From positions 1-64,000 of the forward strand of contig DAOTXX010000070.1 in NCBI GenBank assembly GCA_034434835.1: DNA of 64,000 bases. Reading direction: 5' to 3'. Origin of the DNA: JBGLNJ01 sp034434835 (GTDB lineage: Bacteria > Chloroflexota > Anaerolineae > Fen-1058). The position numbers and the translations under genes were made by a program. The notes beneath the pieces are model-generated. The model made no database searches, was not told where the DNA came from, and saw only the letters and a list, made by a program, of their open reading frames with translations. Shown one piece after another: positions 25,450 to 34,299 of the stretch; within the stretch, counting starts at the first letter, position 1; each line of letters starts with the position of its first letter.

Positions 25450-26349
25450 ATGGAGCGCATTGGTTTTATTGGTCTGGGCATCATGGGCAAGCCCATGGCG
25501 ACCCATCTGCTGCAGGCCAATTATCCCCTCACGGTTTTGGATCGTGTGCCAGAGCCGCAGCATGAACTGGTTGCAGCGGGCGCACAAGCAGGCACGTCAC
25601 CCCGGCATGTCGCCCAAGTCAGCGACGTGATCATCACTATGCTGCCAGACTCACCTGACGTTGAAGAAGTGATCTTGGGCAAAGACGGCGTCCTGGAAGG
25701 CCTGCGACCGGGCAGCCTGGTCATAGACATGAGCACCATTTTGCCTTCGGTTGCCCGACGGGTGGCCGAGGCTGTGCGTCAGAGAGATTCGGACGCGCTG
25801 GATGCGCCCGTCTCCGGCGGACAGGTGGGCGCGCAAAACGCGACCCTGTCTATCATGGTGGGAGGCTCGGCAGCGGCTTTTGAGCGAGCCAGACCCATCT
25901 TTGAAAGGATGGGCAAGAACATTGTGCATGTGGGCGAAGCAGGGGCCGGCCAGGTGACCAAAGCGGCCAATCAGATCGTGGTGGCCGTCACGATCGCAGC
26001 GGTCAGCGAAGCACTGGTGTTGGCTGCCAAGTCGGGCGTGGACCCGGCCAAAGTGCGCGAGGCTTTGTTAGGCGGCTTTGCGCAGAGCCGCATCCTTGAC
26101 CTGCATGGCAATCGCATCTTGCAGCGCAACTTTCAACCGGGCTTCAAGATCAAGTTGCACCGCAAGGACATGTCCATCATCCTGAACACGGCGCGCGAAT
26201 TGGGATTGGCTTTGCCTACCAGCGCCACAGTCGCCGAGTTGATGAACGCGCTGATTGCCCATGGCGGTGCAGAGCTGGATCACTCAGCGCTGGTGACGAT
26301 CATCGAGAAACTGGGCAATTATGAGATTCGACCTCCCGCAGGTTTGTAG
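25450..26349 (+). CDS. garR: Tartronate semialdehyde reductase (2-hydroxy-3-oxopropionate reductase)
   Basis: A 299-residue beta-hydroxyacid dehydrogenase. GFIGLGIMGKPMA (residues 5-17) binds NAD(P)H, MSTILPS and DAPVSGGQVGA form the substrate site near residues 97-128, and the catalytic Lys lies in TKAANQIVV near 172. Adjacent hyi makes its presumed substrate, and the product would be D-glycerate. The last residues PPAGL are encoded by half of the CCTCCCGCAGG repeat that also forms other gene ends here, so they are probably not part of the ancestral protein. Confidence 0.88.
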   Translation: MERIGFIGLGIMGKPMATHLLQANYPLTVLDRVPEPQHELVAAGAQAGTSPRHVAQVSDVIITMLPDSPDVEEVILGKDGVLEGLRPGSLVIDMSTILPSVARRVAEAVRQRDSDALDAPVSGGQVGAQNATLSIMVGGSAAAFERARPIFERMGKNIVHVGEAGAGQVTKAANQIVVAVTIAAVSEALVLAAKSGVDPAKVREALLGGFAQSRILDLHGNRILQRNFQPGFKIKLHRKDMSIILNTARELGLALPTSATVAELMNALIAHGGAELDHSALVTIIEKLGNYEIRPPAGL

Positions 26350-26376
26350 TCTGTGGGGGCAAGTTTGGAGGGCAGC

Positions 26377-27381
26377 ATGAACTATCGCTTTCTTGGCAAA
26401 ACGGGGATGAAGGTCAGCGAGCTGTGTCTTGGCGCCATGACCTTTGGACGTGAAATTACCGAGAAGGAAAGCTGCGAGATACTCGATCGCTTTGTCGAAG
26501 CAGGCGGCAACTTTATAGACACTGCCGACGTTTACACTCGGGGCGCATCGGAAGAGATCATCGGGCGCTGGCTCAAAGGCAAGCGCCGTGACGACTTTGT
26601 CATCGCTACCAAAGTGCGCTTTGCTATGGGCGAAGGCCCCAACGACATTGGGCTGAGCCGAAAACATATTCTTTCTGCTGTGCAAGCCAGTCTGCGTCGC
26701 CTGAATACGGATTACATTGACCTGTATCAGGTTCACTGTTGGGATCAGGTGACCCCGTTGGAAGAAACGTTGAGCACGCTGGATAGGCTTGTCCAAAACG
26801 GCCAGGTGCGTTACATCGGCGCCAGCAACTTGACTGGCTGGCAACTGCAAAAGGCGATTGATCTGAGCCGACTGATGGGCTGGGAACCGTTCTCGTGTTT
26901 ACAGCCGCAGTACAATTTGCTCGAACGCGGGATCGAGTGGGAAATGTTGCCCGTTTGCCAAAACGAAGGACTGGGCGTGATCCCCTGGAGTCCATTGCGG
27001 GGCGGTTGGTTGAGCGGCAAGTATCGTCGGGGCATGACCGCGCCCCCAGAAGGCACGCGGATCATGATCGCTGAAGCGAAAGGTTGGAGCGAATCGTGGA
27101 CAGCTTATAACAATGAGCGCACCTGGAGCATTTTGGATGCGCTCTTTGCTGTTGCGGAGCAGGTCGGCAAAACGCCGGCTCAGGTAGCTCTCAATTGGCT
27201 GCTGCATCGCCCGGGCGTCACAGCGCCCATCATTGGCGCGCGCACGCTGGAGCAATTAGAAGATAATCTGGGCGCGGCTGGCTGGGCGCTGAGCCAGGAT
27301 CAGATCGCTCAACTCGAGCTGGTCAGTGCTCCTCCGTCCATCTATCCTTACAATTTCATCGGCCGGTGGCAACGCCAGTAG
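26377..27381 (+). CDS. Aldo/keto reductase
   Basis: A 334-residue NADPH-dependent reductase with the (beta/alpha)8 fold. The tetrad is readable: Asp in FIDTADVYTRG, Tyr in the same stretch, Lys in VIATKVRF, and His in DLYQVHCWD. GASNLTGWQLQ and the nucleotide end RPGVTAPIIGARTLEQLEDN follow. The closest-looking types are the YghZ/voltage-channel-beta-like AKRs that reduce small aldehydes such as methylglyoxal. The ATG at 26377 has GGAGGGCAGC upstream; the earlier GTG at 26353 is less likely. It is the last gene of the hyi-garR run. Confidence 0.9.
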   Translation: MNYRFLGKTGMKVSELCLGAMTFGREITEKESCEILDRFVEAGGNFIDTADVYTRGASEEIIGRWLKGKRRDDFVIATKVRFAMGEGPNDIGLSRKHILSAVQASLRRLNTDYIDLYQVHCWDQVTPLEETLSTLDRLVQNGQVRYIGASNLTGWQLQKAIDLSRLMGWEPFSCLQPQYNLLERGIEWEMLPVCQNEGLGVIPWSPLRGGWLSGKYRRGMTAPPEGTRIMIAEAKGWSESWTAYNNERTWSILDALFAVAEQVGKTPAQVALNWLLHRPGVTAPIIGARTLEQLEDNLGAAGWALSQDQIAQLELVSAPPSIYPYNFIGRWQRQ

Positions 27382-27416
27382 CGTCTTTGACTGCCTCAAG
27401 CTCTTAACAAATCCTC

Positions 27417-27475
27417 TTGCTACCGCCAAGGCCGCTGAGGACGCCAAGCTCGAGATCCCCTCTGCTCTCTCGAGG
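27417..27475. repeat. Dispersed inverted repeat between convergent genes
   Basis: TACCGCCAAGGCCGCTGAGGACGCC is read here against CTCTCGAGGGTGCTCAGCGG to give an imperfect stem, related to the repeat at 23297-23375. It lies between the aldo/keto reductase and GH88 stops. Confidence 0.4.
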
Positions 27476-27501
27476 GTGCTCAGCGGTTGTGCGTCGCTCT
27501 C

Positions 27502-28623
27502 CTAGAGTTTAATCTCTGGGCGGAGCAACCGCGTCAATGCCTCGACAAAATAATAGTCCCCATAGATCAGCCCATGATCCATCGAGCTGTGTGGCCTGGA
27601 ACGTGTGGCGTGGATCAGGATAGAAGGCATGGGCGTTCCCCGGCTGCTATAGTTGCGCCACAAGGATCTGAGGATCGTGGTGGCCTCATTGCGCCAATAG
27701 TCCGCCCTCGATGCCATCGGTTCGAGCGAGGCGAGCAGCAACAAGCCAGACGCCAGGATCGCAGCGGCTGAGCTGTCCCGTACATCGTCGGGGATGAGCG
27801 GGCTGTCGTAATCCCAATACGGCACGTGATCGGGTGGCAGGCGGCGCAGGCTGTACTCGGCGAGGCGGCGCGCCGCATCGAGAAAGATCATGTCGCGCGT
27901 GTCCCGAAAACATTCGGCATAGCCATAGACGGCCCACGCTTGCCCGCGACTCCAACATGAGGTCGCGCTCCAGCCCTGATGTGTGTCCTGTTTGATAAAT
28001 TCGCCCGAGTCCGGGTCAAAGTCGGCCACGTGCACTGTAGAGCCGTCGGCACGAACGAGTCGAGCGAGTGCCGTATGGGCGTGAGCCATCGCTATCTCGG
28101 CGAACGTTTTATCCCCGGTCTCCTGGCTGGCCCAAAAGAGCAAGTCGAGGTTCATCATCGTGTCAATGATGGCGCGTCCCCGCTGGGCCGCTGTCCCGTT
28201 GAGCGGCCCCCAGGCCTGGATGAATTTGCCCTTGGGGTTAAAGCGCAGCGTGAGCGTGCGCGCGGCCTGCAGGGCAGGTGGCTTGAGCGATCCGTCGCCG
28301 GTCAACCTGGCGCCCAAGACGTGAGAAAGCTCGAACAAAAAGCCCAGGTCGTGCGTCGTCGTATCGTTCTGGCGCGGCGCCAGCCGGGCGGCCCATTGCC
28401 GCGCGGCGGCTTCGAGCAAAGGGTCACCCGTGTGCGTATGCGCCAACCAGAGTAGGCCGACCCAATGACCGCCGACCCAGCCGCCATCCTCCACACATTT
28501 CCAACGTGCTCCCTCCGTCAGCTCTGGGAAGCTGGTGAGATGAGCCAGATTCTGTCGTATTCGCTCGATGCTGAAATCGAGCGCTTCATGCCAAATCGTT
28601 TCTGGGGAGCTTGGATCAGCCAT
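27502..28623 (-). CDS. GH88 unsaturated glucuronyl hydrolase (copy 2)
   Basis: A 373-residue GH88-type hydrolase with HDLGF (91-95, Asp92), the second essential Asp154 in IIDTMMN, and KQDTHQGWSATS near residue 220. The layout matches the copy at 1077-2183, but overall similarity is only moderate, suggesting different substrates, for example different linkages to the unsaturated uronate. No signal peptide. GGAGACAAC precedes the ATG. It lies 30 bases downstream of the LacI gene on the same strand, so regulator and enzyme are probably co-transcribed. Confidence 0.9.
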   Translation of the reverse strand: MADPSSPETIWHEALDFSIERIRQNLAHLTSFPELTEGARWKCVEDGGWVGGHWVGLLWLAHTHTGDPLLEAAARQWAARLAPRQNDTTTHDLGFLFELSHVLGARLTGDGSLKPPALQAARTLTLRFNPKGKFIQAWGPLNGTAAQRGRAIIDTMMNLDLLFWASQETGDKTFAEIAMAHAHTALARLVRADGSTVHVADFDPDSGEFIKQDTHQGWSATSCWSRGQAWAVYGYAECFRDTRDMIFLDAARRLAEYSLRRLPPDHVPYWDYDSPLIPDDVRDSSAAAILASGLLLLASLEPMASRADYWRNEATTILRSLWRNYSSRGTPMPSILIHATRSRPHSSMDHGLIYGDYYFVEALTRLLRPEIKL

Positions 28624-28653
28624 GTTGTCTCCGGCGGCTTGGACTGTGACTTT

Positions 28654-29685
28654 CTATTTTGTCTGCGGAGCAGGACCGGTGGACTCGCGGACGATCAACG
28701 GGCTTTCCAAGAGCGTGCAATTGTTGCCAGGGCTGATCCTGCCCTCACGTATTCGTCGCAAAGTTTGGATTGCCAATTTGCCCATGCGATACTTGGGCTG
28801 CCCGATGGTGGTGAGAGGAGGATGAGAGTGAGCGGCAATGGCGATGTCATCTGTGCCGACGATTGAAATATCCTGTGGCACGCGCAGGCCATAAACGCGC
28901 ACGGCGTGCAAAGCGCCTACCGCAATGATGTCATTGAAAGCAATGACGGCAGTCGGGCGCTCATCGCCGGGCAAGTCGAGCAGCGCTCTCATAGCCTGGA
29001 AGCCCCCTTCCACCTCAGTACCTGGCGGGACAATGGGACACCATTCGGGCCGCAAGGTCAGGCCGGCTTCTTTGAGGGCGGCTTCAATGCCGCGAAGCCG
29101 AGCTTGAGCGATCTCGCCAGTGCTGGGAGAGGCCAGGTGACCGATACGGGTGTGATTGAGGCTGAGCAAGTGTTGGGTGGCGCGGTACATGGCGTTCTCA
29201 AAGTCCACCAGGATGCAGTGCACCCCCGGCTGGCTGACGCGCCGATTGAGCAGCACCAGGGGGACCTTGTGACGTTCTTGCCATGTCAGCAATTCGGGGA
29301 AAGGTGCCAGGCCGGTCAGGATAACCCCTTCGACCGCAGGCTTGCTCAACTTGTGTAGCAGTTGACGTTGCCGCTGTGGATGGTCGGTCATGTTATACAA
29401 AGTCAGAATCAGCTCGCAGTCATTGGCTTCATCCTGAACACCACGCGCGATCTCCAGGAAGTATGGATTGAGCAAATCGCCTATCAGCAGAGCGATCGTG
29501 CCTTCATCCGGGCGTTTAGAGGCAGGTCGGGGGACATAGCCCAACGCAGCAACAGACATCTCGATTCGCTTTCGGAGGTCCTGGCTGACCGACCCTGTCT
29601 TGTGGAGTACACGCGAGGCGGTTGCCGTAGATACTTTGGCATGTTGTGCAACATCTGTGAGCGTGGGTCGTTTTTTCCCCTTCAT
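28654..29685 (-). CDS. LacI family transcriptional regulator
   Basis: A 343-residue repressor. The helix-turn-helix is at the N-terminus (TLTDVAQHAKVSTATASRVLH, residues 8-28), followed by the hinge and a periplasmic-binding-protein-like effector domain with GVILTGLAPFPE, AVIAFNDIIAVGAL and SIVGTDDIAIAAHSHPPLTTI. The effector is probably a sugar or oligosaccharide. It is divergent from importer 2, and the two genes have face-to-face consensus promoters. A TGTAA-C-TTACA palindrome lies within its own promoter spacer, the expected place for autoregulation. Confidence 0.93.
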   Translation of the reverse strand: MKGKKRPTLTDVAQHAKVSTATASRVLHKTGSVSQDLRKRIEMSVAALGYVPRPASKRPDEGTIALLIGDLLNPYFLEIARGVQDEANDCELILTLYNMTDHPQRQRQLLHKLSKPAVEGVILTGLAPFPELLTWQERHKVPLVLLNRRVSQPGVHCILVDFENAMYRATQHLLSLNHTRIGHLASPSTGEIAQARLRGIEAALKEAGLTLRPEWCPIVPPGTEVEGGFQAMRALLDLPGDERPTAVIAFNDIIAVGALHAVRVYGLRVPQDISIVGTDDIAIAAHSHPPLTTIGQPKYRMGKLAIQTLRRIREGRISPGNNCTLLESPLIVRESTGPAPQTK

Positions 29686-29715
29686 TTTGCAGTCTCGTTG
29701 TGAAAGCTTGAAAGC

Positions 29716-29744
29716 ATTATACTGTAACTTACAAGAAAAGTCAA
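29716..29744 (-). promoter_or_regulatory. lacI-type gene promoter with an operator palindrome in the spacer
   Basis: On the minus strand TTGACT (29744-29739), a 17-base spacer and TATAAT (29721-29716). The palindrome TGTAA-C-TTACA (29723-29733) lies inside the spacer. The transcript would start about 24 bases before the LacI start codon. Confidence 0.75.
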
Positions 29745-29752
29745 GAATTATA

Positions 29753-29781
29753 TTGACAAATTTCCAGAAAAAGTGTATAAT
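29753..29781 (+). promoter_or_regulatory. Consensus promoter of importer 2
   Basis: TTGACA (29753-29758), exactly 17 bases, TATAAT (29776-29781): a perfect sigma-70-type consensus. Just after the predicted start, TGGAAT-10-ATTCCA (29797-29818) is an inverted repeat well placed for a repressor. The leader to the start codon is nearly 200 bases. Confidence 0.85.
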
Positions 29782-29985
29782 CTACTCTGATTAGTGTGGA
29801 ATATCTCTGCAAATTCCATACTAGTTTCTGCTCTATTTTCCGAGTCCAAGCCTTGCAAGGCATTGTGGTGATCCTGGGGGGTGTCCAGACCGCTTCATTC
29901 ATCTGAGAGGTCGTCTACCTCGTCTTGTTTTCCCGCGTCAATCTTCGTCGGGCGTTTGCCCTGACTCGAAACCATGGAGGAAACA

Positions 29986-31974
29986 ATGACTCGCTCACAC
30001 AGTTACCGTTGGATGTGCATGGTGGTCGTGCTGTCGCTCTTGCTAGCAGCCTGCGGCCAGGCGGCGACGCCGACCCAGGCGCCCGCGCAACCGACAAAAC
30101 CACCTGCAGCAACGACCGCCCCCGTTTCCAAATATAAGGAAGCTCCCATGCTGGCCGAACAGGTCAAGGCTGGCAAGTTGCCTCCCGTTGACCAGCGCCT
30201 TCCTGTCAATCCATTAGTGGTCAAGGCGGAGAAAGTTGGCAAGTATGGCGGCAACTGGCGCATGGGCATGACGGCCGGTACGGATGACGTTTCTTTCTAC
30301 CGCATCGCTGCCTATGAGCCGTTGGTGCGGTGGAATGTCGAGTGGACCGACATTGTGCCGAACGTGGCCGAAAAGTGGGATGCGAAACCAGACGCAACCG
30401 AATTCACCATCTATCTGCGCAAGGGCCTCAAATGGTCGGATGGCACGCCCGTCACCGCGGGTGACATTCTGTTCTGGTGGGAAGACGTGGCGCTGAACAA
30501 AGAGCTTTCGCCGTCGCCGCCGAGCTGGATGGTGGCAGGTGGCAAGCCCGCCACGGTGACCAAAGTGGATGACACGACACTCAAGTTCACCTTTGACGGG
30601 CCGAATGGTCTCTTCCTGTCGAATCTGGCAAGCGCGAACGCCCGGCCTGTGCTCAACTTTCCCCAGCATTTTGCCAAGCAATATCACGCCAAGTACGTTG
30701 ACAAAGCCAAGCTAGACGAAATGGTCAAGGCGGGCGGCTACCAGAGCTGGACACAAATGTTCATCGCCAAGGTCTCCCAAGCCGATGGCGGCGGCTATGG
30801 ACAATTCAGCGTCGCCGGTCGCCCCACGGTCAATGCCTGGATGGTCGAGCAGCCGGTAGCAGCCGGAGCGACCCAGGTGACGTTTGTGCGCAACCCGTAC
30901 TATTTCAAAGTGGACGCCGAGGGGCAGCAATATCCCTACGTTGACAAATTGACCTACACGGTGTTCCAAGATGTGGCGGGGATGTTGCTCAAGGCGACCA
31001 ATGGCGAGATTGACTTTCAGATGCGCCATTTCAATACCCTGCCTAACAAGGCGGTGCTCTTTGACAATCAAACCAAGGGCGATTACCACTTTTTTGATCT
31101 CGTGAACGCGGGCAGCAATAGCATCGTCATTCACCTGAACCTGACGCACAAGGACAAGGTGATGCGCGAGATCTTCCAAAACAAGGATTTCCGCATCGGC
31201 CTGTCTTATGCGATCAACCGCAAAGAGATCATTGACACGGTGTACGTGGGCCAGACCACGCCGGCGCAGCCCGCGCCGCTGGAAGGCTCGCCGTACTATA
31301 ACAAGCAACTGGCGACGCAATACACCGAGTACGACGTCAAAAAGGCCACCGAGTACCTCGACAAAGTACTGCCCAAGAAGGATGCCAACGGCATGCGCCT
31401 GCGGCCGGATGGTAAGCCTCTCACATTTGTCATCGAAGTCTCCAACGCCTCCACGGATCAAGTAGATGCCGTCAACATGATCGTCAAGTACTGGAAGGCC
31501 GTGGGCGTCGACGTCGCAGGCAAGGCGGAAGACCGCTCCCTGCTGTACGACCGCAAGAATGCCAACGACCTGGATGCCATGACCTGGGGCGGTGAAGGCG
31601 GCTTTGGGGCGGTCTTTGATATGCGCAACTTTTTCCCATTCGGCAACGAATCCGCTTACGCCGTGCCCTGGGGCAACTGGTTTAATGGCGCGCGAGACGC
31701 CACCGCCGAAGAACCCCCGGCCGATATCAAGAAGATGATGGACGCGTATAATAACAAGGTCAAGACCTCGCCCACTGTTGAGGGTCAGAACAAGGCGATG
31801 GCCGAGATCATGCAGATGGCAGCCGACTATTTCCCCTGCATCGGTATCAGCACGCCCGCGCCCGGCTATGGCATCGCCAAGAACAGCATGGGCAATGTGC
31901 CGGCCAAGATGATCAACTCGTGGCAGTACCCAACACCTGCGCCGGCTAACCCCTTTACGTTCTTCTTCAAGTAG
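29986..31974 (+). CDS. Family-5 ABC substrate-binding lipoprotein (importer 2)
   Basis: A 662-residue precursor with a Sec-type lipoprotein signal (LSLLLAAC, Cys23) and a short Pro/Ala/Gln/Thr linker. The binding domain starts around EAPMLAEQVKAGKLPPVDQRLP and GKYGGNWRMGM, the same landmarks as in importer 1, and has YLRKGLKWSDGTPVT. Unlike importer 1 there is no twin-arginine motif. GGAGGAAACA precedes the ATG at 29986. It is followed by its own B, C, D and F genes. Sugar or uronate oligosaccharide uptake is inferred from the locus. Confidence 0.92.
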   Translation: MTRSHSYRWMCMVVVLSLLLAACGQAATPTQAPAQPTKPPAATTAPVSKYKEAPMLAEQVKAGKLPPVDQRLPVNPLVVKAEKVGKYGGNWRMGMTAGTDDVSFYRIAAYEPLVRWNVEWTDIVPNVAEKWDAKPDATEFTIYLRKGLKWSDGTPVTAGDILFWWEDVALNKELSPSPPSWMVAGGKPATVTKVDDTTLKFTFDGPNGLFLSNLASANARPVLNFPQHFAKQYHAKYVDKAKLDEMVKAGGYQSWTQMFIAKVSQADGGGYGQFSVAGRPTVNAWMVEQPVAAGATQVTFVRNPYYFKVDAEGQQYPYVDKLTYTVFQDVAGMLLKATNGEIDFQMRHFNTLPNKAVLFDNQTKGDYHFFDLVNAGSNSIVIHLNLTHKDKVMREIFQNKDFRIGLSYAINRKEIIDTVYVGQTTPAQPAPLEGSPYYNKQLATQYTEYDVKKATEYLDKVLPKKDANGMRLRPDGKPLTFVIEVSNASTDQVDAVNMIVKYWKAVGVDVAGKAEDRSLLYDRKNANDLDAMTWGGEGGFGAVFDMRNFFPFGNESAYAVPWGNWFNGARDATAEEPPADIKKMMDAYNNKVKTSPTVEGQNKAMAEIMQMAADYFPCIGISTPAPGYGIAKNSMGNVPAKMINSWQYPTPAPANPFTFFFK

Positions 31975-32029
31975 CGCTTCGCGCATACCCTATTGCGCGG
32001 CATTGCGCTATAATACGGATCAGGCGGAA

Positions 32030-32060
32030 AGAGACCGGCGCCCACGCGACGCCGGTCTCT
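32030..32060 (+). repeat. Hairpin between binding-protein and permease genes
   Basis: AGAGACCGGCG, nine bases, CGCCGGTCTCT: an 11-bp stem without a T-run, about 24 bases before the permease start. It is probably an mRNA-stabilising or attenuating structure, at the same position as the hairpins in importer 1. Confidence 0.5.
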
Positions 32061-32083
32061 CACAGCCCGAAAGGACATTGCTT

Positions 32084-33070
32084 ATGCTGCAATATATTCT
32101 TCGCCGTGTCCTCTGGATGATACCGACTTTTTTGGTCACTTCTCTGGTCGCTTTTGCCATCATTCAGCTTCCCCCTGGCGACTATGCCACTTCTTATCTA
32201 GCCAACTTGTCGGCGCAAGGCACCCAGGTGAGCAAAGAAGTGGCAGAAAGCTTGCGCCAGGCGTATGGCCTGGGCGAGTCGCTTCCCATTCAATATTGGA
32301 AGTGGATGCACGGCATCCTCACGCGGGGCGACTTTGGCATCGCCTTTGAGTCAACCCAGCCGGTCTCGAGTATGCTCTGGGAGAAAGTCTGGCTGACCAT
32401 TGTGCTCTCATTAGGCAGCGTTTTCATTACGTGGCTGATCGCTTTTCCCATCGGCATTTATTCGGCCGTCAAGCAATACTCCCTGGGCGATTATGTTTTT
32501 ACCTTCATTGGCTTCATCGGCATCGCCGTGCCTGGTTTTTTGTTGGCTTTGGTGTTGATGTACATTCGATTCAAATACTTTGGCGAAACGATAGGAGGCT
32601 TATTTTCGTCCGAGTTCGTGAATGCCCCCTGGAGCATGGCGCGGGTAGCTGACTTTATCCAACACGTATGGATTCCCGTGCTCATCCTGGCCTTTGGCGG
32701 CACCGCTGAGCTGATTCGCATCATGCGCGCCAATCTGTTGGATGAGATGCGCAAGCCGTATGTGATCACGGCGCGTGCCAAGGGTCTGCCCGAGTGGAAG
32801 GTGCTGCTCAAGCATCCGGTGCGCCTGGCGCTCAACCCGTTTGTCAGCACTATCGGGTGGACTCTGCCTTACCTGGTGTCCGGCTCGATCATTCTCTCGG
32901 TCGTGATGAATCTGCCGACCACCGGCCCGATGCTGCTGCGAGCATTGCAGGTCCAAGACATGTACCTGGCGGGCGCCGTGATTTTGGTTCTGAGCGTTCT
33001 GACGATCCTCGGCACGCTGCTCTCGGATATTCTGTTGGCTTGGCTTGATCCACGCATCCGGTATCAGTGA
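32084..33070 (+). CDS. ABC importer permease, DppB type (importer 2)
   Basis: A 328-residue permease with LQYILRRVLWMIPTFLV as first helix, IIQLPPGDYATSYLA, and the loop MRKPYVITARAKGLPEWKV. It is clearly paralogous to the product of 18920-19909, with the same insert-free length. The start at 32084 has AAAGGA upstream; the frame opens earlier (32003), but that stretch encodes the intergenic hairpin. It is followed 36 bases later by the DppC-type gene. Confidence 0.92.
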   Translation: MLQYILRRVLWMIPTFLVTSLVAFAIIQLPPGDYATSYLANLSAQGTQVSKEVAESLRQAYGLGESLPIQYWKWMHGILTRGDFGIAFESTQPVSSMLWEKVWLTIVLSLGSVFITWLIAFPIGIYSAVKQYSLGDYVFTFIGFIGIAVPGFLLALVLMYIRFKYFGETIGGLFSSEFVNAPWSMARVADFIQHVWIPVLILAFGGTAELIRIMRANLLDEMRKPYVITARAKGLPEWKVLLKHPVRLALNPFVSTIGWTLPYLVSGSIILSVVMNLPTTGPMLLRALQVQDMYLAGAVILVLSVLTILGTLLSDILLAWLDPRIRYQ

Positions 33071-33106
33071 CGAATCCCCTCGAGAAGTAGTGGTGAAGAG
33101 GCATCC

Positions 33107-34240
33107 ATGACTAGTAAGCGTATTCCTTCCGAAGCGGCAAGCGTAACTGAAAAAGAAGCCCTTGTCTATGTCGCCCCGCAATGGAAATTGGTCTGGTGGA
33201 AATTTCGCAAGCACAAGCTGGCGTTGGTGAGCGGCGTTGTTGTGATCGTGATTTACCTGGTGGCGTTATTGGTCGAGTTCCTTTCTCCGTTCCCGCCGGG
33301 CAAGACAGACTCGAAATTCCTCTACGCTCCGCCGCAGACCCTGTATTTCTTTGACAAGCAAGGCAGGCTTGGACTCTATGTGAACGGCTACACGTCCAAG
33401 ATCGAGCCAGTAGCATTACGGCGGATATTTGTCGTGGACCCCAGCGCCGAAATTCCGGTGGGATTCTTTGTTGAAGGATACGAATACAAGCTGTTGGGCT
33501 TGATCCCCACAAACCGTCACCTCATCGGCCCGCTAGACAAGAGCCAGCCCATGTTCCTGCTTGGCGCGGATCGCCTGGGACGCGACTTGCTCAGCCGCCT
33601 GATCACCGGCACGCGCGTCTCCATGTCCATCGGGCTGGTCGGAGTTGTCCTTAGCCTGGTGCTCGGCATTTTGCTGGGTGGCCTTTCAGGCTACTATGGT
33701 GGCGCGGTGGACAATCTCATTCAACGCCTGGTCGAATTCCTGCGCTCCATCCCCTCCATCCCTTTGTGGATGGGATTGGCAGCAGCGCTACCTTTGAACT
33801 GGCCGCCAGAGCGCGTGTATTTCGGCATCACCGTCATCCTCTCTCTGATCGGTTGGACCGGTCTGGCGCGTGTGGTACGCGGACGGTTCCTCTCGCTGCG
33901 CGAGGAGGACTTTGTCATGGCCGCCCGTCTGGATGGACAAAGTGAGCTGGGCATCATCCTCTTTCAGATGCTGCCCGCCTTCACCAGCCACATCATCGCC
34001 GCGATCACGCTGGCGATCCCTGGCATGATTCTTTCCGAGACGGCGTTGAGCTTTTTGGGTCTGGGATTGCGCGAGCCAGTGGTCAGTTGGGGTGTGCTAC
34101 TTCAAGAGGCCCAGGATATTCGCGCTATTGCAACGGCACCCTGGCTGTTGATCCCGGCGCTGGCCGTTGTCCTGGCCGTGTTGGCATTAAACTTTTTAGG
34201 CGATGGGTTGCGCGATGCGGCGGATCCTTATGCACGCTGA
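33107..34240 (+). CDS. ABC importer permease, DppC type (importer 2)
   Basis: A 377-residue permease, paralogue of 19909-21072. It has an N-terminal cytoplasmic part ending KLVWWKFRKHKLALVSG, a first helix, a roughly 100-residue extracytoplasmic loop, then LGADRLGRDLLSRLITG and VVRGRFLSLREEDFVMAARLDG. The end GDGLRDAADPYAR matches the family. AGAGGCATCC precedes the ATG. Confidence 0.92.
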   Translation: MTSKRIPSEAASVTEKEALVYVAPQWKLVWWKFRKHKLALVSGVVVIVIYLVALLVEFLSPFPPGKTDSKFLYAPPQTLYFFDKQGRLGLYVNGYTSKIEPVALRRIFVVDPSAEIPVGFFVEGYEYKLLGLIPTNRHLIGPLDKSQPMFLLGADRLGRDLLSRLITGTRVSMSIGLVGVVLSLVLGILLGGLSGYYGGAVDNLIQRLVEFLRSIPSIPLWMGLAAALPLNWPPERVYFGITVILSLIGWTGLARVVRGRFLSLREEDFVMAARLDGQSELGIILFQMLPAFTSHIIAAITLAIPGMILSETALSFLGLGLREPVVSWGVLLQEAQDIRAIATAPWLLIPALAVVLAVLALNFLGDGLRDAADPYAR

Positions 34241-34299
34241 CAGTCGCACGTTGCTTGCGACCTGGGACCTGCGATTTGGATTTGTGGGTGAGGTTTCAG

